Of a stretch of 64,000 nucleotides of DNA, positions 19,250-26,995 are shown piece after piece. Origin of the DNA: Deinococcus sp. LM3 (GTDB lineage Bacteria; Deinococcota; Deinococci; Deinococcales; Deinococcaceae); assembly GCF_002017875.1 (NCBI RefSeq), contig NZ_MUFV01000005.1, positions 62,001 to 126,000 on the forward strand, read 5' to 3'. Made by a program: the position numbers and the translations under genes. Numbering within the stretch: position 1 is the first letter of the stretch; every line of letters starts with the position of its first letter. Below the pieces are notes generated by a model. It was given only the letters and a program-made list of their open reading frames with translations, was not told where the DNA came from and did no database searches.

Positions 19250-19759
19250 ATGCTCAAACCCCAGGATCTTCTGATTCTCCTCAAGCTCCTTCAGTCGGGG
19301 TATACCTCGCACGCGCAGCTTTCAGGAAGCCTGGGCATGAGCTCGTCCGAAGTGCACGCCGGACTCAAACGACTCAAGCAGTCCCGACTCGTCAAGAGCG
19401 ACGTCTCCCCCATCCGGTCAGCCGTCCGTGAGGTTCTCCGGTACGGTGTCCCCTATTTCCTCCCCGCCGTGCGGGGCGAACTCACCCGCGGCATGCCGAC
19501 CGCCTACGCCGCGCCACCACTGAACGCCCATATCGCTCAGGGCAGCGACCCGCCCCCCATCTGGCCCGACCCTGAAGGCACCGTCCGTGGTCAAGCCCTG
19601 GCCCCCCTCTACCGCTCGGTGCCCTTCGCCGCCCGTCAGGACCCAGCACTCTACGAATGGCTCGCGCTGGTCGATGCCCTGCGGAGCGGAAGCACCCGCG
19701 AACGCCAGTTGGCCGGCAAGCTTCTGGACGAGCGCCTGCAGATCCCGGTCGTGTCATGA
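19250..19759 (+). CDS. Winged-helix/HTH protein, probable antitoxin-regulator
   Basis: A 169-residue protein with an N-terminal helix-turn-helix (about 5-60: QDLLILLKLLQSGYTSHAQL followed by GMSSSEVHAGLKRLKQSRLV), the pattern of MarR-like winged helices. The rest is unassigned. ATG 19250 is chosen because it follows the -10 box and palindrome at very short distance, which fits a leaderless transcript. The alternative upstream start would translate through the operator. Its stop overlaps the ATG of the nucleotidyltransferase gene (ATGA), the arrangement of AbiE-like toxin-antitoxin pairs. The toxin-antitoxin role is inferred from context. Confidence 0.6.
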   Translation: MLKPQDLLILLKLLQSGYTSHAQLSGSLGMSSSEVHAGLKRLKQSRLVKSDVSPIRSAVREVLRYGVPYFLPAVRGELTRGMPTAYAAPPLNAHIAQGSDPPPIWPDPEGTVRGQALAPLYRSVPFAARQDPALYEWLALVDALRSGSTRERQLAGKLLDERLQIPVVS

Positions 19760-20463
19760 GCAGCGCAGCGAACATTGAGCGGCTCACCGAGACTGTGCGC
19801 CGCCTCGGTCCACTCGCGCAGCAGATGGTCTTCGTCGGCGGCAGTACCACCGCCCTCTTCATCACCGACGCCGCAGCCGCTGACGTGCGCGAAACCCTGG
19901 ATATCGACGCCATCGTCAAGATCACCCGGGCCGGGTACAACCGGTTGACCGAGTCACTGAACGGGCAGGGCTTCTTCGAGGACACGACTGAAGGCGCACC
20001 GATCTGCCGGTTCCGCAACGGCGATCTGATCCTCGATGTGATGCCAACCGACGAGCAGGTGCTGGGCTTCAGTAACCCCTGGTACCTCCCCGCGATGGAG
20101 CACGCCGAGACCCTGAACCTGGCGGACGGTCTCCAGGTGCGAACCATCACGGCCCCCTATTTCCTCGCTACCAAACTGGTGGCCTTCGAGGGCCGCGGTG
20201 AGGGTGAGTACGGCCTCAGCCATGACATCAGCGACGTCGTCTCTGTCCTTGATGGGCGGCCTGAAGTGGTCGACGAGGTCAGGCAGAGTGACCGTGAGCT
20301 CAAGGCGTTTCTGGCTCAGGCGGCCCGCGAACTGCTGGTGACCCCCGCATTTACGGACACCATCTCCTATCACCTGCTGCCCGACCCGGCGAGTCAAGCC
20401 CGGGAAGGGCTGATCTTGAAGCGTCTGGAACTTCTTGCAGCAGCCGATCAGCAGGATTCCTGA
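19756..20463 (+). CDS. Nucleotidyltransferase-fold protein (DUF6036/AbiEii-like), candidate toxin
   Basis: A 235-residue protein with the minimal nucleotidyltransferase signature: FVGGSTTALF at about 24-33, then LDIDAIVK at 51-58 providing the paired acidic metal ligands, and DLILDVMP at 92-99 as the third acidic strand. The APYFLATKLVAFEGR segment (about 135-150) matches the helical part of AbiEii-like and DUF6036 proteins, with the conserved K before the (E/D)GRG turn. The start overlaps the upstream HTH stop by 4 bases. Such enzymes in HTH pairs often transfer nucleotides to tRNA or act in phage defence, but here target and toxicity are unknown. Confidence 0.65.
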   Translation: MSSAANIERLTETVRRLGPLAQQMVFVGGSTTALFITDAAAADVRETLDIDAIVKITRAGYNRLTESLNGQGFFEDTTEGAPICRFRNGDLILDVMPTDEQVLGFSNPWYLPAMEHAETLNLADGLQVRTITAPYFLATKLVAFEGRGEGEYGLSHDISDVVSVLDGRPEVVDEVRQSDRELKAFLAQAARELLVTPAFTDTISYHLLPDPASQAREGLILKRLELLAAADQQDS

Positions 20464-20811
20464 AAGCTCCTGGGACGCTTCGGGCAACCGCACACCGATG
20501 AGGTTGCTGAGCCGTAAGTGCCCTGAGCCCTGATCATCCTGGAATGTTGGGATGAACAAGAGTTGCTCTACATTCAAGTCAGCCATGACCTGCTGGGAGT
20601 CCACGTCACATCCAAGGCCAGCCGTACCGGGATCTGGTGTCCAGAACGGCGTGGAAGGGGTTCGGATCAGCAATCCATCAGACAGGAAAGTGAACTTGAT
20701 TTCGCTCATGACAGAAATCCAGAGGGAAATCATTCTTTCATGCCTACTTTCATGATGCATTGAAAGATAACTTTCAAGCCTGATTGTTGTCTTTCCGTCT
20801 GTTGAGACGGC
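20464..20811. other. Intergenic region before parA
   Basis: About 348 bases with no supported gene. The right end carries the phased CTTTCA sites listed separately. The overlapping plus-strand frames lack ribosome sites. Confidence 0.4.
20735..20777. promoter_or_regulatory. Phased CTTTCA sites and palindrome upstream of parA
   Basis: CTTTCA occurs at 20735, 20747 and 20771 (spacings of 12 and 24), and TGAAAG at 20761. TTGAAAG/CTTTCAA at 20760-20777 form a perfect palindrome with a 4-base centre. The position 35 bases before parA fits an operator or centromere-like site for the ParB-like protein. Confidence 0.55.
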
Positions 20812-21483
20812 ATGATGGCAGGCATGTCAGCCAGAATGTCTCCTGTCGTGATCAGCGCCGTCATGAAGAAGGGCGGTGCCGGGAAAACCTCGACCATCGT
20901 GCCCCTGGCCAGTTTCGCTGCGCAGTCCGGGGCCCGCGTGGCCCTGATCGACATGGACAGCACGCCGAGCGCCCATCAGTGGTTCACGGCGGCTGAACTG
21001 GGCAGCGAGACGTTCGCCTGTGACCGCATCACGGCGGACGAGCTCGATCCGCTGCTGCGGGATATCCGGGAGAGCAGCGCCTTTGATTTCGTGTTCATCG
21101 ACACGCCCCCCGGGGATAAGCACGGCATCGTGCAGGCCATGAGTGAGAGTGACCTGGTGCTGATGCCCCTGCACATCGGGTCAGGGGACGTACCCCAGTT
21201 GGTCGAGACGTACCACCTGATGCGCCTGCCACTGCGGGCCAATCCGAAGTTGCATCACCTGATCGTCGTGAACCACGCAGGGACGATGCCAGCGGTGACG
21301 CGCGACACGATCAGTGCCATCCAGACTGAACTGCCGGACGCACAGATCGCGGCCGCCACCATTCCGTACAGCAAGCAGTACGCCCTGGCAAAAGGCAACC
21401 GCCCGGACCGCGTGAAGTGGTGGCATTACGACAAGTTGTGGAAGGAGATTCAGACCCTGCTGCCGCAGGAGGTGCCCGCATGA
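20812..21483 (+). CDS. parA: ParA-type partition ATPase
   Basis: A 223-residue deviant-Walker ATPase for plasmid segregation. The motif KKGGAGKTS is at about 19-27, the switch region ALIDMDSTPSAHQW follows at about 44-57, and the FVFIDTPPGD Walker B strand at about 95-104. The short length without an N-terminal HTH fits the type Ib ParA/ParF group, which uses a small ribbon-helix-helix partner. Starts at 20812, 20815 and 20824 are all possible. I list the first, but the third keeps all conserved residues. Its TGA overlaps the ATG of the next gene. Confidence 0.85.
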   Translation: MMAGMSARMSPVVISAVMKKGGAGKTSTIVPLASFAAQSGARVALIDMDSTPSAHQWFTAAELGSETFACDRITADELDPLLRDIRESSAFDFVFIDTPPGDKHGIVQAMSESDLVLMPLHIGSGDVPQLVETYHLMRLPLRANPKLHHLIVVNHAGTMPAVTRDTISAIQTELPDAQIAAATIPYSKQYALAKGNRPDRVKWWHYDKLWKEIQTLLPQEVPA

Positions 21484-21830
21484 GCAGCATCCGCAAGATG
21501 ATGGGGCAGGCCGAACCGCAACCGGAAACCCCTCCGCTGCGCACGGCGCCCCAGACACCAGAGCTGAAAGAACAGCCCACACCACCCATCACTGAAGGGC
21601 CGCGCCGGTTGAACCTGCCGCCAGTCGCCCCGCCCGAAGAACGCAAGCCGCTGAGCACCCGCGTGAAACCCAGCTTGAAAAAGGCGCTGGAGGACTACAC
21701 CAAAGAGATCCGGGACGCGGGGTTCAACGTCACGCAGGAGATGGTACTGGACGTGCTTCTACGTGAGTTGCGGGACAGTGAGGGGTTACGAGAGAAGGTG
21801 GCTGCGGTCCTCGTCGCTGAGCAGAAGTGA
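21480..21830 (+). CDS. Small ParB-like/ribbon-helix-helix partition partner
   Basis: A 116-residue protein overlapping the parA stop by 4 bases (ATGA). Residues 1-55 are Pro/Glu-rich and probably flexible. The C-terminal part (about 56-115) begins STRVKPSLKKALEDYTKEI, a pattern of ribbon-helix-helix DNA binders, then two helices. This fits the flexible-arm plus RHH layout of ParG-like centromere-binding proteins. The ATPase-adaptor pairing with ParA is inferred from operon structure. It is not a canonical HTH ParB. Confidence 0.7.
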   Translation: MSSIRKMMGQAEPQPETPPLRTAPQTPELKEQPTPPITEGPRRLNLPPVAPPEERKPLSTRVKPSLKKALEDYTKEIRDAGFNVTQEMVLDVLLRELRDSEGLREKVAAVLVAEQK

Positions 21831-21926
21831 CCAGAGGAGAGGAGGCCCGCCCTTGTCGCCCTTCCCGGTCAATCTTGTCTTAACCAGAGTAGATTTCGTC
21901 GGGTACTGAGGAACCGGAGACTACAA

Positions 21927-22175
21927 CTACCCGTTTCCGCGTAACAGATCTTGCATGGATAGCTTAAGTGCAGTAGTCAGTCGCAGGAGAGTTGTGAACT
22001 GCGGGTCGTACTGCGCACTTTCGATTTTGCTGATGTGGCTTCGCGAGAGGTTGGCACGGGCGGCAAGTTCTTCCTGACTGTATCCAGAGTTTTGACGTGC
22101 CTGCCGGATCTGAGCCGCCATCCACTCCAACGCCTGTTGTTCATGGGCTTGGTAGGTTCGAGGTGTGCGGGCCAT
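21927..22175 (-). CDS. XRE-family small regulator (controller-protein-like)
   Basis: An 82-residue protein that is almost entirely one lambda-Cro/XRE helix-turn-helix: QIRQARQNSGYSQEELAARA, then LSRSHISKIESAQYDPQFTT. The size and architecture match the controller (C) proteins of restriction-modification systems. It is divergent from the DpdA-like/DpdG-like/DpdH-like operon. A perfect 36-bp palindrome lies 32 bases upstream of its ATG, with an extra CCACCTA half-site at 22177-22183 beside its own start. It most likely controls both itself and the operon, which is inference. Confidence 0.8.
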   Translation of the reverse strand: MARTPRTYQAHEQQALEWMAAQIRQARQNSGYSQEELAARANLSRSHISKIESAQYDPQFTTLLRLTTALKLSMQDLLRGNG

Positions 22176-22207
22176 TCCACCTACAGTGCAAGAGTTGATC
22201 TGACTGT

Positions 22208-22243
22208 GCCACCTATTATAATATGCATATTATAATAGGTGGC
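22208..22243. promoter_or_regulatory. Perfect 36-bp palindromic operator in divergent promoter region
   Basis: The half-site GCCACCTATTATAATATG (22208-22225) is followed immediately by its exact complement (22226-22243). It contains TATAAT-like -10 boxes on both strands, so a bound regulator would cover both promoters. The XRE gene and the operon start 32 and 51 bases away on either side. Confidence 0.85.
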
Positions 22244-22294
22244 GTGCAGGTGTGACGAATGTTTGGGTAGATCAGGACCAGTCAGGAGGGAAGA

Positions 22295-23263
22295 GTGAAG
22301 TATTTTTGCGGCTACACCCCATGGGACTTCCCAATCGCGCAACTTGACCCCTACGCTCACATGCTCGTCTCGCCGACCACCTATTCGCCAACGTACAGGT
22401 ACGACTTCCACCCGCCACAGGAGGTCATGCTCGATAGTGGCGCCTTCCATCACGGTCGGCGTAACACGCATCGTCACCGCCTGCGCACCTTGCATGATCA
22501 ACTCAAAATTGCCGAACAGTACCCAGGGAGCACGGTCACTCTTGCCCACAGTGATGTGCTCTTGCGGCCAGAGGTTGATCCACGCCGGAGTATTCATGAA
22601 ACCCTCGTGAATGCCGAGTGGTTCATGCGGCAGGACCTGCCGAGTGGGTACCGACGAATGACTGTCGCTCAAGCACGCACTCCTGACGAGATGTACCTCG
22701 TGGTTTCTCAACTGGCTCAATTTGAGCCTGAATTGATCGGTATAGGTGGTCTCGCGAATCTCCACCGTACCCACCGCAAACTCCTTCCATTTATGCTCGA
22801 AGGAGCGGTGGAGGCCGCCGGCGACCTTCCCCTCCACGCACTCGGCGTCACTGCACAGCACATTCTCCAACGGCTACGCATCAACAACATCTACAGTTGC
22901 GACTCTGCCACTGCCATCTGGTGCGCCATCTATGGCAGCGTTGTCTATGCCCGTCCATACCGCCGTTACCGTCTGATCAGCGAGAAATCCAGCAGGCCCG
23001 AATCTCCACAGGAAACAGGCTACTACAGCAGTCTGACTCGCCCTCTCGCCTGCACATGTCCAGTGTGCCGAACAGTTCCAGAAGAGTTACTAGGCAGTGA
23101 CTCGCGCGCTAAATACGCCCGTTACATTCACAACTACTATCACATCAAGCTTGAGATCGAGGGAGAGGGAGAATGGCAGGCAGTTTACTCATCGGCCGAA
23201 TACCAGTCCGTTATGACGACCTTTCTCTCCTCCAGGAGCTCATCGAACAGCACCCAGGCATAA
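22295..23263 (+). CDS. DpdA-like transglycosylase (TGT superfamily), compact module
   Basis: A 322-residue TGT-like protein. Seen are LDSGAFHH at 46-53 (position of the TGT DSGG motif), AHSDVLL at 84-90, IGIGGL at 148-153, HALGV at 181-185, NNIYSCDSATAIW around 197-209 (the nucleophile Asp region), and C253-x-C255-x2-C258 with a later His, as in the TGT zinc site. Known TGT and DpdA enzymes swap guanine for a 7-deazaguanine base in tRNA or DNA. DNA as substrate is inferred from the neighbouring DpdG-like and DpdH-like genes. Start GTG 22295 has AGGAGGG just upstream. The end overlaps the next gene by 91 bases, which is unusually long. Confidence 0.75.
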   Translation: MKYFCGYTPWDFPIAQLDPYAHMLVSPTTYSPTYRYDFHPPQEVMLDSGAFHHGRRNTHRHRLRTLHDQLKIAEQYPGSTVTLAHSDVLLRPEVDPRRSIHETLVNAEWFMRQDLPSGYRRMTVAQARTPDEMYLVVSQLAQFEPELIGIGGLANLHRTHRKLLPFMLEGAVEAAGDLPLHALGVTAQHILQRLRINNIYSCDSATAIWCAIYGSVVYARPYRRYRLISEKSSRPESPQETGYYSSLTRPLACTCPVCRTVPEELLGSDSRAKYARYIHNYYHIKLEIEGEGEWQAVYSSAEYQSVMTTFLSSRSSSNSTQA

Positions 23264-23961
23264 CGTTTAAAGCACTCAAGGAGACTTTAACGCCACACTG
23301 GACGTACTACCTGTCAAGCTCGGCCAGTCTGCTCAAAGAAACCCTGAGCTTTGGCACAACACTGGGCCTCTTCGCTTCAAGCGCTGAACGGTCATGGGAT
23401 GACCGCACCTTCAGCACTCCCTATGAATCGAAGCATCTTCGTGCCACGATTCTTCATCTCCTGTCCGCGCAATCAGACACCTCCCAGCGGGCCTTTCGTG
23501 GAGTTCATGACGAATTGATCGACCAGGGGCATGTCCACACGGATATTTCCAGCATCCTCGAATGCATGGAGACTGGGCCCTATGGTCAGGTCTTCCGCTG
23601 GAACGATACGAAAGTCAACTTCTGGAGTCAGTTCATGCACGACCTGGGTCTGGTCATCCGGCTTCCACCGGAACGGGTGGTCCTGAGTCCGACCAGCTCT
23701 CTCCTTCAAGAACTGCTGCCTGCACAGGGCGGCCCCGTTCGCCCGTTGTTGGAAACGTGGCACCGCGATTATTACGCCGTCTTCACGCGTCTAGGCGAGG
23801 TTCACGAAGGACTTGCACGGGCTCTCCTGCGACTGGAACAACAAGGACACATGACATTCACGTACGCGAGTGACGCCGTCGGCAGTGTGCTGTTATGCGG
23901 CCGTCGCATCAGTCACTGGACTCACGCCGCCGCCGGAGGCACCCATGTGGATTCCCTTTGA
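23173..23961 (+). CDS. DpdG-like protein
   Basis: A 262-residue protein sharing a recognisable core with the dpdG product at 46742-47515. Residues 144-161 (NDTKVNFWSQFMHDLGLV) parallel NDTQFVNFRRWVVYLGLG there, and both continue to a P-x-SxLLxE(L/W) turn (here SPTSSLLQEL). The rest appears helical, with possible winged-helix pieces. DpdG is a restriction-phase component of Dpd of unknown biochemistry. ATG 23173 has GAGGGAGA just ahead and lies within the previous gene. Its end overlaps the ATPase gene by 17 bases. A match by eye, so moderately sure. Confidence 0.6.
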   Translation: MAGSLLIGRIPVRYDDLSLLQELIEQHPGITFKALKETLTPHWTYYLSSSASLLKETLSFGTTLGLFASSAERSWDDRTFSTPYESKHLRATILHLLSAQSDTSQRAFRGVHDELIDQGHVHTDISSILECMETGPYGQVFRWNDTKVNFWSQFMHDLGLVIRLPPERVVLSPTSSLLQELLPAQGGPVRPLLETWHRDYYAVFTRLGEVHEGLARALLRLEQQGHMTFTYASDAVGSVLLCGRRISHWTHAAAGGTHVDSL

Positions 23962-26854
23962 TCCTGCCGACGTTGCTCAGGTCTTCACCACCGAATCCCG
24001 TCAGAAGCACGAGCGAATCTTCACGCTAACACACACAAGCATGAACCGAATTCTCGTCTCGCACAACCGCGTCGGTCTTTCCAATGGCCAGTTTGTCGGT
24101 GAGCATGCAGTACTCGATCTGATTCAACAGTCTGCTCCGCTGGATAGCAATCGCGTCTGGTTCATCGTGGGAGAAACAGGCAGTGGCAAGTCTGAACTCT
24201 GCCAGTGGTTGGAGTACCAGTTGCGTGAACGGCACCTACCCCTGCACATCTCCAGGCGGCAAGCAAATCTCACCGGCATTCTCGATGTGCTGCACACCCA
24301 TTTACCGTCCGGCCTTCAGGGGCAGACGACTGACCTGCCGCAGGACGTGTTGACGGATCACCTTCGCCTGCACCTCATGCTACGCGCCCACCGGGAAGGC
24401 CGCGGCCTGGGGTACGTCGAGCAGTTGCTGCCCTTTCTCCCTGACCTCGCCCGGCGGCTCTATCAACCGCTGGCTTCGTTTGAATTGCCACCCCACCTGC
24501 CTCCTGCACCCGCAGATGTTCCTTTCACGGCCTGGTTGTTCAGCGCCGTTCGCGAAGTCTTGGGTCTCCAGTCACTCGAACCCACCCTGCGTGCACTGGC
24601 CGAACATACCGCCCAACTCGGGAAACGTCCGGTCCTTTTGCTGGAAGACATCACCACTCTCGGCTTCTTACGTGACGATCTCCTCGACTACATTTTTGAT
24701 CTCTCCGCTCCAGGGTTCGACGCGGTCATCGGGCTGACCAGCGGTTTTGAAGATACCCACCTTCACCGCGACGGAGACCTTTCAGAGATGGCGTATGTCC
24801 GTGACCGTCTCAGTGCCCGGTTCCAGTTATCGCACAAGAGTGGAGAAACGTTTTTCCTGAACCAACCTCAAGATCTCCATGATCTGGTCCGGCGCTACCT
24901 GGGCTGTCTGCCGGCTCAGTCGGGCGGATCTTCGCCCGCGTTTTCAGGCCTGTACCCGTTTTCACCCACCATGCTCGACCGTCTATACACACATCTGGTC
25001 GAAAGTGGTAACCCGCGTCAAACGCCACGGAATCTACTCGACGCTGTTATCAAACCTTCCCTGTGTCTGAATGAACCACCCCACGTCACTCTGTTCCGGG
25101 CACACCCTTATTTGCGCACGCCCAGCGTTACCTTTTACCATCAAGACATTCCACCGGAACTCCAAGGACTGCTGTACTGGCATGGTGAGGTCCGGGACGG
25201 AAGTGTTCACGTTCCGGACGATGTGGCGCAGGCATTCGGTTATGATTCTGTTCCTCCGGTTCCCTGTTTTCCCAATCCCACAGGATCAACGTGGCTCTTC
25301 GGAAAGACGGCGGATGATCCAACAGATCTGTGGAAAGAAGCCATCCGTGAACTGCAAGCCTGGCAATCTGCGGGTGCTCCCTTTCCCAAACGCCAGTATC
25401 TCAAGCGCGGGATTGAACGACTTCTCCGGGCCCTGCTGGATCCGCGCCCTATCCAGCATCCCCGTCTGAATGCGCTCAGCGCAGATCCTTTAGAGTACAC
25501 GCGCGGAGGCGATCACCTCCCTATTTACTTACCCGAGAGCGGTGACGTGCGTCCTGAGCATTGGCCGAGCCTGCACTTCCCCCGCACTCTTCCGCCCCAA
25601 CTGCTTGAAGAATGCCTCACCTATGCGTTCTCCGCCAATCGCCATGTAGAATGCTTTGCCGATCTGGGACATACGCGACAGGTTCTCGAAGATGTTGTCT
25701 CCGATTTCCGGAGTGACGTGCGCGATCAGATCGGACGTCTCACCGGACAATCATGGTCGAGGATGGTCTTTGGTCTCTGGTGGCTCTGTCAACATGTCTG
25801 CCAGGGCCATCCCCTGCAGATGAACGGCGGGGATGGCAAACGCGCCCTTTTGCAGTATGATCTCGCCCCAAAAGAACTGCGAACGGCCTGGTCGGATGAG
25901 CGTCGCCACCGCGTGTTACACCGCACTCACCAGGAACTTCGGGCGAATCGTGATCACTACCGGGGCTTATTTGTGAGCCTCTTCCATCACAGAGACGACC
26001 TGATGGACCCCGTGCTCTATGAACAGGAGTGCCGACAGTTCGATCCCAGTCTGTTCATGGATACCCTGGCCACGCTTTCACTCTCACGCCTCTCGGCGGC
26101 GCCCTACCGGCAACGGGGCAGTAAGCTCTCGTTGACGCAACTCCTCCAACCCGCCGTGGAATACGCCGCAGCCCTCAAGGCATACGTCCTTCAAGACGAA
26201 GACCGTCTCCAGTGGACGGCCGTGGAACGCAGCCTTGAACACGCCATTCAACAGGCAGATGAATTGGACCTAGCCTGCAGACGTATTGAGCGTCTGGCTC
26301 ATCAGGCCGGATGGACCATCACTGCCCCGCCGACCAGTCACACGTGGCGGTCCGGCGAGTGGGCAGGTGTCCTGCGTCAGTCCCAGCAGGCCAGTCGCGA
26401 CTTCAAGAACCATCCTCCGATTGTGCAGATCACGGTGGCGCGCACGTGGCGGGAACGCCTGGAACAAATAGAACCGATCCAGTGGATGAACGCTGTTAAG
26501 GTGTTCCGAGACAGCGCTGAACGCATTCACCAGGAGAGGCACCCCGTTGAACAACTGCCCACACGACAGACGCATCATTCGAGTGACGTTCACCTGAATG
26601 ATCTGGAAGATCTCGCCAGTACGCTGGCGGCGGCCGCGGACGCCGCCGACACCTTGCCACAGCATGTTGCCGAGCAGACGGCCCGTTCGATCCGTCGCCT
26701 GCAGGCGACGCAGACTCAGAGCATTGAAGCCGTCCTGGGCCGTCATGGCATTCACGCACCCGTGCAGATGGCGCGGCAGTCACGGGAGGCCAGTCTGGTT
26801 CTTCTGAGTGACCTGCTGGAATGCATGGTGGACCTCATGGACTGCCCACCGTGA
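23945..26854 (+). CDS. DpdH-like P-loop ATPase
   Basis: A 969-residue ATPase. Walker A GETGSGKSE lies near residues 75-83 and Walker B with LLLEDIT near 225, followed by an arginine/sensor-like AVIGLTSGFEDTHLHRDGDL region. The dpdH product at 43713-46745 has the same order (GSSGTGKSH, then LLIEDFALL, then AVTSGYFRQMDTVHTR), with a long helical C-terminal half in both. ATG 23945 is preceded by GGAGG. A longer frame upstream lies inside the DpdG-like gene. In the paired arrangement it would act with the DpdG-like protein, perhaps as an ATP-driven sensor or loader on DNA (inference). A hairpin terminator follows. Confidence 0.7.
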   Translation: MWIPFDPADVAQVFTTESRQKHERIFTLTHTSMNRILVSHNRVGLSNGQFVGEHAVLDLIQQSAPLDSNRVWFIVGETGSGKSELCQWLEYQLRERHLPLHISRRQANLTGILDVLHTHLPSGLQGQTTDLPQDVLTDHLRLHLMLRAHREGRGLGYVEQLLPFLPDLARRLYQPLASFELPPHLPPAPADVPFTAWLFSAVREVLGLQSLEPTLRALAEHTAQLGKRPVLLLEDITTLGFLRDDLLDYIFDLSAPGFDAVIGLTSGFEDTHLHRDGDLSEMAYVRDRLSARFQLSHKSGETFFLNQPQDLHDLVRRYLGCLPAQSGGSSPAFSGLYPFSPTMLDRLYTHLVESGNPRQTPRNLLDAVIKPSLCLNEPPHVTLFRAHPYLRTPSVTFYHQDIPPELQGLLYWHGEVRDGSVHVPDDVAQAFGYDSVPPVPCFPNPTGSTWLFGKTADDPTDLWKEAIRELQAWQSAGAPFPKRQYLKRGIERLLRALLDPRPIQHPRLNALSADPLEYTRGGDHLPIYLPESGDVRPEHWPSLHFPRTLPPQLLEECLTYAFSANRHVECFADLGHTRQVLEDVVSDFRSDVRDQIGRLTGQSWSRMVFGLWWLCQHVCQGHPLQMNGGDGKRALLQYDLAPKELRTAWSDERRHRVLHRTHQELRANRDHYRGLFVSLFHHRDDLMDPVLYEQECRQFDPSLFMDTLATLSLSRLSAAPYRQRGSKLSLTQLLQPAVEYAAALKAYVLQDEDRLQWTAVERSLEHAIQQADELDLACRRIERLAHQAGWTITAPPTSHTWRSGEWAGVLRQSQQASRDFKNHPPIVQITVARTWRERLEQIEPIQWMNAVKVFRDSAERIHQERHPVEQLPTRQTHHSSDVHLNDLEDLASTLAAAADAADTLPQHVAEQTARSIRRLQATQTQSIEAVLGRHGIHAPVQMARQSREASLVLLSDLLECMVDLMDCPP

Positions 26855-26895
26855 GCAACACCAGGGATGGCTCAGTACGTCGAAGCTAACATTGC

Positions 26896-26922
26896 GAGGT
26901 TCCGGCAAAGCGCCGGAACCTC
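26896..26922. terminator. 11-bp hairpin between convergent genes
   Basis: GAGGTTCCGGC at 26896-26906 pairs with 26912-26922 around a 5-base loop, between the stop of the DpdH-like gene and the stop of the DpdA fusion gene. A second 8-bp hairpin (GTTTATCT/AGATAAAC) sits at 26968-26986. AGTACGT near 26874 and ACGTACT near 26938 flank the first as a wider inverted repeat. Confidence 0.55.
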
Positions 26923-26995
26923 TCCATTCCCGCTCCAACGTACTTTTTCTGCTGCGCGCTCCGCGCGGTTTATCTACAAGATAAACGCAGTGTAC

